NCBI GenBank assembly: GCA_002842495.1
Contig: PHDB01000023.1
Coordinates: forward strand, 1-49,680
Direction of reading: 5' to 3'
Length of the DNA stretch: 49,680 bases
Origin: Bacteroidetes bacterium HGW-Bacteroidetes-6
Lineage (GTDB): Bacteria > Bacteroidota > Bacteroidia > Bacteroidales > DTU049
The number at the start of each line of letters is the position of its first letter. Positions within the stretch are counted from its first letter, which is position 1. A program made the translations under genes and the position numbers. Shown piece by piece: positions 1 to 8,100 of this stretch. The notes beneath the pieces are model-generated. The model saw only the letters and a program-made list of their open reading frames with translations. It did no database searches and was not told the origin of the DNA.

Positions 1-965
1 GTTGTAGGTTGCCGCTGTGTTGGCAATGTCGGTCCAGGTAGAACCTCCATCGTTGCTCTTCTGCCATTTGGTGATTGAACCTGTGTAGCCACTCTGTGTT
101 AATGTACCTGTGTTGTTTCCAAGACATATTTCGGTGTTTGTACCCGAAACACTTCCGGCAACGGTGAGCGGATTCACAACTATGGTGTGAGCAACCGAAT
201 TTACTGTGCTGCAAACGCCACTTTGAATAACGGCTCTGTATTGCCATGTGCCAGCCGATGCCGGGGTTTCGCTGTAACTTGCTGCTGTGTTGGTAATATC
301 AACCCAAGCGCCTGCATTGAGGCTTTTCTGCCATTTTACTATGGCTCCTGTATTGCCAGCCAATGTCATCGCTCCTGTGTTGTCGCCTAAACAGATGTCG
401 CTATTGACGCCTGTTACTGTGCCGGCAACGCTTGTTGGGTAAACTGTAATAGATAATGATGCTGAATTGACTGTTGAACAAACTCCACTTTGTACTACGG
501 ACCGGTAAAGCCAGGTGCCGGCGGTTAACGGTGTTTCGCTATAGGTTGAGGCTGTGTTGGCTATGTCGGTCCAGGTGGAGCCCCCATCGTTGCTCTTCTG
601 CCATTTGCTGATTGTTCCAACATATCCTGTTAGTGTTAATGTTCCGGTCGAAGAGCCAAGGCATATTTCTGTAGCTCCATTTACAGTGCCTCCTACCGAG
701 ACCGGATCTACTGTTATGGAAGCAATATTCGAATATGCCACGGAACAACTTCCGCTTACAACTCCAACACGGTAAAGCCAGATGCCGGCTGTTGCCGGGG
801 TTTCGAAATATTGTTCGTCGTAAAAACCGATGTCGGTCCAGGTTGCCCCTCCATCATTGCTTGTTTCCCATATTGTAATGGTGCCGGTATAACCCGAAAG
901 AATGATTAAGCCTGTACTATTTCCAAGGCAAATTTCCGTATTCGATTCATTCAAACTTCCCCCGT
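1..965 (-). repeat. Tandem in-frame repeats of 267-270 bp inside the nuclease gene
   Basis: The motif read on the plus strand as ctgccatttg recurs at about 61, 328 and 598, with a diverged copy near 865, giving a period of 267-270 bp (89-90 codons). The copies near 22-78 and 556-612 are nearly identical at DNA level (about five differences in 57 bases), while the middle copy is more diverged. This points to recent duplication or conversion between non-adjacent units. The array continues past the left edge. Confidence 0.85.
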
Positions 966-3270
966 CCGAAGCCGGGTCGTTGATGAGCACAACCACGGCT
1001 GAAGTATCGGAATAAACACCGGCATTCACGGTGTATCCTTTATAATTTCCCGACGGCAAACCGGTAAAAACATGAACATCGGTGTTTCCGGTCCAATCGG
1101 CAATAGGTGCACCGGCTCCGGAGAGTAAATAAAACGTCTGATTTGCCAAAACGGAAGAAGAAATTGTGACTGAACCCGTCGAACAGCCTGCCGTAGCCAT
1201 TGCTGTTGTTGATGCGGGTGCAGCACATGTCATCGTATGTGAACCCAGATGATTTACATCGTCGCTGGCATAAGCAGTCCATTCGGTTCCCAGTGTAGGA
1301 AAACCAGATGCCGGATTCGAAGAAACGCCGTTATAAACATCGCTGTTGCGAACAAGAGTCATGTTTATTGTCGAAATTGAACCCGAAGTCCATGCTGTTC
1401 CGGGGTTTTCTCCGATTCGGCCAAAAATATCAATATACGATGCTGTAGAAATCTTGTACAGGCCTAACGCATCGTTTCCGTTGAAAAAAGTTGCCGTAGT
1501 AATTATGGTGTCAGTTGTATAAGCTGTTGCTGCCGAATTTGAATAAACAACAACAGAATTGTCGGCCAAAATACCGCTCATGGTATAATCGGTATTGGGT
1601 GTTGTGGCCCCATTGGCATAAAGAAGCAGTTTGTAATCGCTCAAATCGATTGCTGTTCCTGTTCCGTTATACACTTCGATGTATTTTGTATTTCCCGAAC
1701 CTTCAACATATTCTGAAATGATCAGATCGGTGGCACAAGCTCCTCCTGCCCCGGCAGTAGTTGTTGAACAAGTTGCGGTAGTTGCGGCCGGCGATGTTTT
1801 GTAATCGATATTTACAGAAGAATTGGTGTAGGGATAAATTTTAAAATAGAGGGTTGTTGAAGACGGAAGTCCTGAAAAACTTACCGATTGCACTCCGGCG
1901 CTTACATTTTTTACATACGTTGAGTTGGATTCGGGGGTGCCGTCAACCGGATCGGCAATTGCCGCCATACTAACACTGCTCGATTTTATAAGGTATCCGT
2001 CCGGCACAACAGCACCCGTTGCATCGGTCCAGGGAAGTGTTACAGATGTGCTTGTTGATGTGCCGCAGCTAAAGCCTGTTGGATGATTGGAAGGTTCTGA
2101 TTTCAGAACGGTATAGCTTTCGGTTGCCGAAGTGGTTGTATTGCCGGAATCGTCGGTTGCCAGGATCCGGTAAGTTACGGTAGTTCCGGCTGTCTGTGCC
2201 GGTATGGATGCTGAAGTAATGTAATTGGGAGCTCCGTTCAGAGTCATTGCAATGCTGTTTCCAAAGCTGACACCATCGGTGCACCACTGCAATACGACAG
2301 AAGTAATACTGCCATCGTCGGTAACATCGGCTGTAACCGACACCGTATTTGCCGGAGCCGGATAAGTTGGTGTCTGAACTATATTCGTAATTACAGGTAT
2401 AGAAGCACAGTACGAAGAGGTCCAAACCAGACAAACATATTCGGGGTGATCGATATATGGATTGCGGTTGTGTTGCGGGGTATTGTAATAAATGGCGTTG
2501 TTTCTGTCGATTTCTTTCTGACTCACCGGATCCTGATTGTGCCAACGCACCAGCATGTCGATATACCATTGCAGGTAGTTTCCACCAGTTGTGGCAATGA
2601 TGTATTTCGAGTCGTAAGAAGTATAGGTGTTCCGCCAAACACTCAGATAGTCCATATACCTTGTTGCCAGATACAGATAAGCACGGGCAAAATCGCCTTT
2701 ATACTCATTGATGGGTTCAAAAGCAGTTCCTGTAAAACCTGTCAGGGAACAAGGCCCGATTCTGCTTCCATTGGTTGAAGTCCATGTTGGAGCTGTGGTT
2801 TCAGCTACAATGTAATTGCTTTTCCGATTATTGACATATTGGTCGGATGGTGCTACATGATGCAGGTCGGTATATTGCGGATTGCTCGCATTGTCGAGTC
2901 CTCCCCACCACGAATTGGGCATCTGGTGCTCGCGCGAATAACAATCGCCTTCGGCTGATGCGGTACCACACTGATCGGTGAAAATGGTGAATGTATAAAC
3001 CGGCGATCCCGAAGGAATATCGGAATACATGTCCCAAATAACGGTATTATCCGGAACAGGACGTACATCTGTTACCGCATATGCATCCCAAACATCGAAG
3101 GATGTGCTCGTATAAGGAAGTTTAACATGGCCCGATGTAATAATGTCCCGAAGGTTGGCCCGCAAAACATCTCCGGTTCCGGTGGCAGAGTCGTAGTATC
3201 CGGCCGGAATTTGTGCAAATGAAAACTGCACAGCCAGACAAAAAGAAAACAACAAAATAAAAAATCTCAT
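1..3270 (-). CDS. Secreted endonuclease I-family nuclease with lamin-tail domain and Ig-like repeats (3' end outside window)
   Basis: The frame is open from the ATG at 3270 to the window edge (1090 codons, no stop). It begins with a signal peptide (MRFFILLFSFCLAVQFSFAQ). Residues about 20-290 carry endonuclease I (EndA/NucM-like, PF04231) hallmarks: GDCYSREHQMPNSWW, then GDFARAYLY and NRNPYIDHPEYV, which supply the usual metal and catalytic His/Asn/Glu residues. An Ig/FN3-like stretch follows (about 295-500), then a lamin-tail domain near 510-680 (ISEYVEGSGNTKYIEVYNG). The 3'-most part is a series of 89-90-residue Ig-like repeats with the core KWQKSNDGGSTWTDIANTA; four lie in the window. Family knowledge suggests an extracellular DNase/RNase for nutrient scavenging. 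A T9SS sorting domain is likely beyond the edge but cannot be seen. The family call is firm; the substrate is inferred. Confidence 0.88.
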   Translation of the reverse strand, partial: MRFFILLFSFCLAVQFSFAQIPAGYYDSATGTGDVLRANLRDIITSGHVKLPYTSTSFDVWDAYAVTDVRPVPDNTVIWDMYSDIPSGSPVYTFTIFTDQCGTASAEGDCYSREHQMPNSWWGGLDNASNPQYTDLHHVAPSDQYVNNRKSNYIVAETTAPTWTSTNGSRIGPCSLTGFTGTAFEPINEYKGDFARAYLYLATRYMDYLSVWRNTYTSYDSKYIIATTGGNYLQWYIDMLVRWHNQDPVSQKEIDRNNAIYYNTPQHNRNPYIDHPEYVCLVWTSSYCASIPVITNIVQTPTYPAPANTVSVTADVTDDGSITSVVLQWCTDGVSFGNSIAMTLNGAPNYITSASIPAQTAGTTVTYRILATDDSGNTTTSATESYTVLKSEPSNHPTGFSCGTSTSTSVTLPWTDATGAVVPDGYLIKSSSVSMAAIADPVDGTPESNSTYVKNVSAGVQSVSFSGLPSSTTLYFKIYPYTNSSVNIDYKTSPAATTATCSTTTAGAGGACATDLIISEYVEGSGNTKYIEVYNGTGTAIDLSDYKLLLYANGATTPNTDYTMSGILADNSVVVYSNSAATAYTTDTIITTATFFNGNDALGLYKISTASYIDIFGRIGENPGTAWTSGSISTINMTLVRNSDVYNGVSSNPASGFPTLGTEWTAYASDDVNHLGSHTMTCAAPASTTAMATAGCSTGSVTISSSVLANQTFYLLSGAGAPIADWTGNTDVHVFTGLPSGNYKGYTVNAGVYSDTSAVVVLINDPASDGGSLNESNTEICLGNSTGLIILSGYTGTITIWETSNDGGATWTDIGFYDEQYFETPATAGIWLYRVGVVSGSCSVAYSNIASITVDPVSVGGTVNGATEICLGSSTGTLTLTGYVGTISKWQKSNDGGSTWTDIANTASTYSETPLTAGTWLYRSVVQSGVCSTVNSASLSITVYPTSVAGTVTGVNSDICLGDNTGAMTLAGNTGAIVKWQKSLNAGAWVDITNTAASYSETPASAGTWQYRAVIQSGVCSTVNSVAHTIVVNPLTVAGSVSGTNTEICLGNNTGTLTQSGYTGSITKWQKSNDGGSTWTDIANTAATYN

Positions 3271-3285
3271 AACCCCTGATCTAGT

Positions 3286-3293
3286 CAAACATA
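3286..3293 (-). promoter_or_regulatory. Candidate -7 element of the nuclease gene
   Basis: Minus-strand TATGTTTG fits the Bacteroidota -7 consensus TAnnTTTG and ends 15 nt before the nuclease ATG. No clear TTTG -33 element was found at the expected distance, so the call rests on the -7 match and its position. Confidence 0.4.
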
Positions 3294-3468
3294 AAAAGCC
3301 TGTAAAGATACATATTGATATATATAAATGTCAATAATACCGGTGTTTATTCGACAATTCGGCAACAAAATTCACTGAATCAGTGATATTTTAATTTAAA
3401 AATACCCGTCAAAAAAAATAGTTGTGAAAAAGAAATCTGTAAATTACAGACCCAAACTCCTGAACAGC

Positions 3469-3506
3469 AAAAGGCAAACACGACAATATTGCCATGTTTG
3501 CCTTTT
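3469..3506 (-). terminator. Hairpin terminator after the T9SS-sorted gene
   Basis: A perfect 12-bp inverted repeat (AAAAGGCAAACA / TGTTTGCCTTTT) with a 14-nt loop begins about 20 nt downstream of the stop at 3527. The 3' arm of the stem ends in TTTT in the minus-strand transcript. The stem is symmetric, so it could work in either direction. Confidence 0.65.
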
Positions 3507-3526
3507 CGGAATTGAAAACCGGATTC

Positions 3527-4321
3527 CTATCTGTTTAAAACAACCGGTACCGCTTCGTTCCCGTTGATCTTCAAAAAATACAACCCATGGGCATAGGCCG
3601 ACAAATCGACAGTTGTTCCTTCCGATACCTGATTAAGCACGATTGCTGTCCCCTCAGGAGAATAGAGCGACCAAAAAAACGAATTACCGGTTGTTACATG
3701 GAGTAATCCACCGCAGGGATTCGGGTAAACCTGAATTGCGTTTTTATTAAATTGATTTATTCCTGTTTGCAAACCCAACGAAAAGTTGTCAATCAATATT
3801 CCAAAATTGTCGGCAACACTGTTGGCGAAAAACCCGATATAGTAAACACCTGTATCCGGAACCGAAAACACTATGCTGCTGTTTTGAAATTGATCGTTGG
3901 TAATTGAGGTGAAATTGTACAATTCGGTATTCATGGCCGATGAAGTGTCGGCATTTCCAATATACACAACCATCTTTTCGGTATAGCCTGCAAATGCACC
4001 CGCATACAAAAACGAAAGATCGTAGTTGGTGCCGGCTGCCAAATTGAAACCGGGCGAAAACAACCAGTCGTCACCATCGGAAGAGGATGCAGTGAAATAA
4101 AACGGACAGTTGGACGAGTTGTATCCGAAATAGGCGGTGTAGTCGAACCCCCACACCCCGGCCTGATCGGTTGGCAAGTTGTTTTCGTATTTCCAATCTG
4201 CCAGAAATTCTTCTTCGGATGTATAGTTCTCAAAATCGGTGCTGTAAGGCACATCGAAAACCGACTGAGCATTAACCCATGCTACTGTTGAAATGAATAA
4301 AAAGAAAAAAAAGCTCTTCAT
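3527..4321 (-). CDS. T9SS-sorted secreted protein with choice-of-anchor J-like domain
   Basis: 264 aa from the ATG at 4321, chosen because it gives a clean signal peptide (MKSFFFFLFISTVAWVNAQS); an upstream in-frame start only adds a hydrophilic extension. The middle (about 20-195) resembles the cleaved-adhesin / choice-of-anchor J beta-sandwich: DDWLFSPGFNL near the start and GILIDNFSLG at the end. The last 70 residues are a type A T9SS sorting domain: IQVYPNPCGG, a SLYSPEG turn and HGLYFLKI. It should cross the outer membrane through T9SS and be anchored or released at the surface. It is monocistronic, with its own likely promoter and terminator. Its binding partner is unknown. Confidence 0.85.
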   Translation of the reverse strand: MKSFFFFLFISTVAWVNAQSVFDVPYSTDFENYTSEEEFLADWKYENNLPTDQAGVWGFDYTAYFGYNSSNCPFYFTASSSDGDDWLFSPGFNLAAGTNYDLSFLYAGAFAGYTEKMVVYIGNADTSSAMNTELYNFTSITNDQFQNSSIVFSVPDTGVYYIGFFANSVADNFGILIDNFSLGLQTGINQFNKNAIQVYPNPCGGLLHVTTGNSFFWSLYSPEGTAIVLNQVSEGTTVDLSAYAHGLYFLKINGNEAVPVVLNR

Positions 4322-4342
4322 AATAATTGATTTTTGAAGCTG

Positions 4343-4350
4343 CAAAAATA
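4343..4350 (-). promoter_or_regulatory. Candidate -7 element of the T9SS-sorted gene
   Basis: Minus-strand TATTTTTG matches TAnnTTTG, 21 nt upstream of the ATG at 4321. A TTTG lies upstream (plus-strand CAAA at 4377-4380) with a 26-nt spacer, slightly longer than usual. Confidence 0.4.
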
Positions 4351-4523
4351 GCTTCATCTTCCATCATATCGCTCTGCAAAAGGCCTCCGGCATTGGCGTC
4401 TTGAATAAATGAATGGTTGCTTGTCATTGATTTGGATTTTGCCGGGCTTTACCGTTTTTTATAAAAAATTCAAATCGCAGAAACGCAGCAAAGCGATGTT
4501 TCTATACTTGTCAACAAGCAATG

Positions 4524-4797
4524 TTTTTGCAGGATTTCCCGATATCGGGATTTGTATAAAGGCTTTTTCATGAACGGTGCACGCCGGAATGAGGATGGTC
4601 AAGTTTTATTGAACGTGAATTTTTAATAATATCACGATGACTATTTCCGCTTTCTCTATAAAATGAACTTTTTTCTTTTTATTTTATAATCAAACAAGCT
4701 CAAAGCCGGTGCTGTGATCAGCTTTGAGCTATAATATTGAATTTTTGCGCTTTACCAATATTGGGATATGTATCAAAGATTTGTCTTGGATGGTGCA
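4524..4797. repeat. Degenerate direct repeat, two units of about 56 bp
   Basis: Units 4524-4581 and 4742-4797 both start tttttgc and contain gggat-t-tgtat-aa ending in ggtgca. The last 35 bases of each (4547-4581 and 4763-4797) agree at 27 of 35 positions. The units are about 218 bp apart, and the terminator hairpin lies between them. Confidence 0.45.
4697..4730 (-). terminator. Likely terminator of the Rhs operon
   Basis: Perfect 10-bp stem AGCTCAAAGC / GCTTTGAGCT with a 14-nt loop, about 115 nt past the last stop of the operon. On the minus strand it is followed by a T-rich stretch (TGTTTGATTATAAAAT). Confidence 0.5.
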
Positions 4798-4843
4798 GTG
4801 GAGTGTGCAAATTGAAACACGACCCACGGTGCAGTGCAAAACC

Positions 4844-5173
4844 CTAATCAGCTTGAGATTTAAACATCCAACCTTCTCTTAAAATCCGCCTAAAATAGAA
4901 TATTGTATAAAAATTTGTTAGGAAAATAAGCATGAAAAGACGATACACTTTTTTATCAAACTTTGCCCAAATAGAAATACAATAAACCCAAAATATTATT
5001 GATAAAAGAGCTAAAATACCTCTAATTGTACTTCCAATATCTGAAAAAAAGAAATTGTAAACTGAATCAATATTTAACAAAAAAGAGATCGTTACCATAA
5101 TCATTATAACAAGTAATAATATACTAGCTATATAACATAGTTTAACTAATAAATATTTCATGGAATCATTCAT
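4844..5173 (-). CDS. Small three-helix membrane protein, candidate immunity protein
   Basis: 109 aa with three predicted membrane segments (about 7-32, 49-70 and 77-94) and a charged C-terminal tail after FYFRRILREGW. ATG at 5173; a second ATG at 5161 is possible. I do not recognise a family. It is the last gene of the Rhs operon, 24 bp after the stop of the 2739-aa Rhs protein. Its GC content is about 24% by hand count over 300 bases, against more than 50% in sampled lines of the Rhs repeat region. In Rhs polymorphic-toxin loci the immunity gene typically lies right after the variable toxin tip and is often compositionally foreign, so immunity to a membrane-acting tip is a reasonable inference. 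A neutral small membrane protein is the alternative. Confidence 0.7.
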   Translation of the reverse strand: MNDSMKYLLVKLCYIASILLLVIMIMVTISFLLNIDSVYNFFFSDIGSTIRGILALLSIIFWVYCISIWAKFDKKVYRLFMLIFLTNFYTIFYFRRILREGWMFKSQAD

Positions 5174-5197
5174 TTTTTTCTCATTATTAAGTAATTA

Positions 5198-8100
5198 TTA
5201 TTGGGTTGAAGTAACTGAATATGTTACTGTTGTTGGAGGCGTAGCAGTTACTGTAGAGCTACTACTCCACTGAAACCCACTACTACTTGAATTCGATGAA
5301 GAACTTGCAGTTGTTGAAGTTGTTCCAGTAATATTAGTTAATGGAGGTATTACAGTTGTAGATACTGCAGATGCAGTTGATGCAGTTGGTGCAGTTGTTT
5401 CATCTATTTCAAAAGTCAACCCTACCTGACCTCCTATTACAAAAAGCTCAGCACTTAAATCCTTTAACCCAAGCGAATAATTCATCGGTTTTCCTTCTCT
5501 TTCTGTACCTGTATAAAATCCAACAGTACCACTTTCTTCGAGTTTAAATTCGTTCTCAGATTCTGAATTTGCCCCAGAAAAAAAGTTTCCTGACATCAGA
5601 TTAACACCAATCCAAGCATCAGAATTTTCTATCCTTGTTGATCTTGTGTGTCCTCCACCTCCCAGACCTCCTCCTATAGCACCAGCCTCAATCTTGGTAT
5701 GATCAACACCTACTCCAAGTGTAAGATTTTGAATATCTGAGTCATATGCTAATTTAATTCGTAGATTCCACTCATCACCTCCAAAAGGAACCCAATAGAA
5801 TCCAAGCATAGGACTTCCTAAATCTACAATTCCTTGTGTAATTCCTGCATTAAAGTTAATACTATACGTTTCTAATCCTTCCAACTCAATACAATCAATC
5901 AGCCTATTCTCACTAAAAGCATACGGACTATTGTGTGGATATTTCGGAGCCAACGGGTCAATACTCAAAAACCTACCAAGCCTTGGATCGTGAACACGAT
6001 ACTTAAAGTTGATAGAGTTTCCTTCTCCTTTCACCTCATTATCTGCTTCTTGACCCTGGAAGCCGAAACGATAATTATCGGTTGCATAACACCTGTTTGG
6101 CTGCAACATACCAAAACTGTAATAATTGTTGACCGTAGTTGCCGTAGCGCTCCAACCCTGCGACAGGTCAGAACAACTTACAGGTTCCTTCAGGTCGGAG
6201 AATGTTACGCGGACATTTCCAAGATGGTCTTTGAGTTCGTATTGTTTTTTGTCAACCAACCTTGCAAAGGTACCACCGCATGCAATGGTGTAAATTCCCA
6301 TTCTCACCGGTTGCGGCGAGAGTGAACCATTGGGTATGTAATTGTAGTTCCAGGTCATTGCGCTCAGTGTCGGAGTTGCATCTTCGGGGCTGCTAATATA
6401 CGAAAGTTTTTTGGCTGATGCAACATAAATTTTACCATCGGTACCGCGGCGAACATCGCCGCCTCCGGCTACTTCTGATAATGGCAACGAAGTCTGTGCC
6501 GATATATTGTATTTTACTGGTGTACGCTGCCCGTCGTCTTTCATTACATAGATATAATCGCCGCTTTGGGTAAAGTCGAGGCTCACATAGTTCACAAAGT
6601 TTTGAGTCAGAACACCTGCCTGGTTGCTTAGTGTATCGTGGGTGGTGTTCACATCAAAAAGGCGTACTTCGCCCGCTTTGGCTACGGTGAGCCACAGGAA
6701 CGATTTTTTGGTTTTGTTGGCTACGGCCAGTTTGGTAGCATCGGCGCTGAGTTGTATCTCGCCCTCGCCGCTTACATCCATACTGCTGAACTCGGCCAGC
6801 AATTCGGGGGCTCCTACTCCGCTTTCGTCGATGCGGAACCCAACGAGTTCGGTTTTGTGGGTGCTTGCATTGTGGCGTCGTACGTACAGCATGCCGGTTT
6901 CGGTGCCGGTGTTGTCTTCGACCAATGCCAGAGTGTGCCCGTAGGTACTGCTGGATGGATCGAGGTTTTGGTTGGTACTCTCAACTACTCCGGCGGTGGC
7001 ATCGATGGTATGCAGCCACACGCTGCCCTGGCTCAGGGTAATGTAGTACCAGCGGTTGTCGCTGCCAGGTATGCGGGTAAAGGCACTCTGGCTATTGGCA
7101 TCGGTGTTGATGCCCGTACTGCCTGTGAGCAAGTTGCGGTTGCGACCAAAAAGTAAGGTGGTACTGCCCGGCGAACTTGTGGTTTGTTGTATCAGATTCA
7201 CGGAGGCGGCATACAACTCGGTCTCCCCGCATTCGTTCAGGGCTACAGCAGTGTTTTGTGTACTGAACCCCAAGCGGGAGTTGTAGGGTACTGTCAGCGT
7301 ATTGTACCCGCTGCGCATGTCCCAGGTGCCTTCGGCGGCGGTTGCTATCTGAGCTGTTACATACTGCACTATGGGGTTTCCGCTATGAATTATACTGCCT
7401 GTTCCTGTAGCCGGGGCATTCTGCATGGGGAACAACATCAGGCTGTCGGTGGTGGTGTAGGCCTGCTCTTCGGGGCGGGTCCACAGGTTGTTCGGATCTG
7501 TTTTGCAACTATAAACACTCAGATCGGGGTTACGCACTCCTATGCGGTCGCTACCGTAAATGGGTTGCTCGTTGAGCACCAGCGAGGCATCGTAGTCGTT
7601 GACGGTGCCGGTTATATCCAGACTATACGTAGCCATAATATTACCCTGTGCATCGCGGGTGTAGAAAGTGTTTTTGTATTGCTCTGGATCGTATGTACCG
7701 GGTCTGAGCTGCTTACGAACCCGGTTGCCGGTGGCATCGTAAGAATAAATGAGGGTATCGCCGCTGCTTTTGTATATGGTGTCTATTTTTCCATACACGT
7801 TCCAGATAATCGATTCGATATCGTTGGCTTCGTCGGCTATCAGGTTGCCAATGGCATCGTACACGTAGTTGGTATCGGCCTGATCGGTGATATCCGACCA
7901 GCGGCCATCGTTGACCCCTGAATCGTCCACATAGGCCAGTTGGTTGGTGTGCGGGTAGTAATGGTAGGCAAGGTCGTCGATGTCGGAATACGCTCCGGCG
8001 GCCCGGCGATTAAGGGTCTCTATGTTCCCGTTCCCGTCGTAAGTATATGCTTCGTCAAAGTAGCTGTCCTGATCGTTCCAGTTGCTGCCGTTGTAGTACT

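Larger units (their letters stand above)
4358..4843. other. Intergenic region of about 500 bp without a gene
   Basis: No credible coding frame was seen. It holds a palindrome TCCCGATATCGGGA at 4537-4550, a degenerate direct repeat (4524-4581 and 4742-4797) and a terminator-like hairpin at 4697-4730. It sits immediately downstream of the Rhs operon and could contain decayed sequence, but nothing recognisable remains. Confidence 0.6.

Noticed and set aside
1..965. CRISPR-like array
   Set aside because: The period of 267-270 bp, the continuous reading frame and the Ig-like translation show protein repeats, not short repeats with spacers.
2069..2638. 189-codon minus-strand frame within the nuclease gene
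   Set aside because: It is a different frame from the continuous nuclease frame, which carries the PF04231 motifs and Ig-like domains through the same bases.
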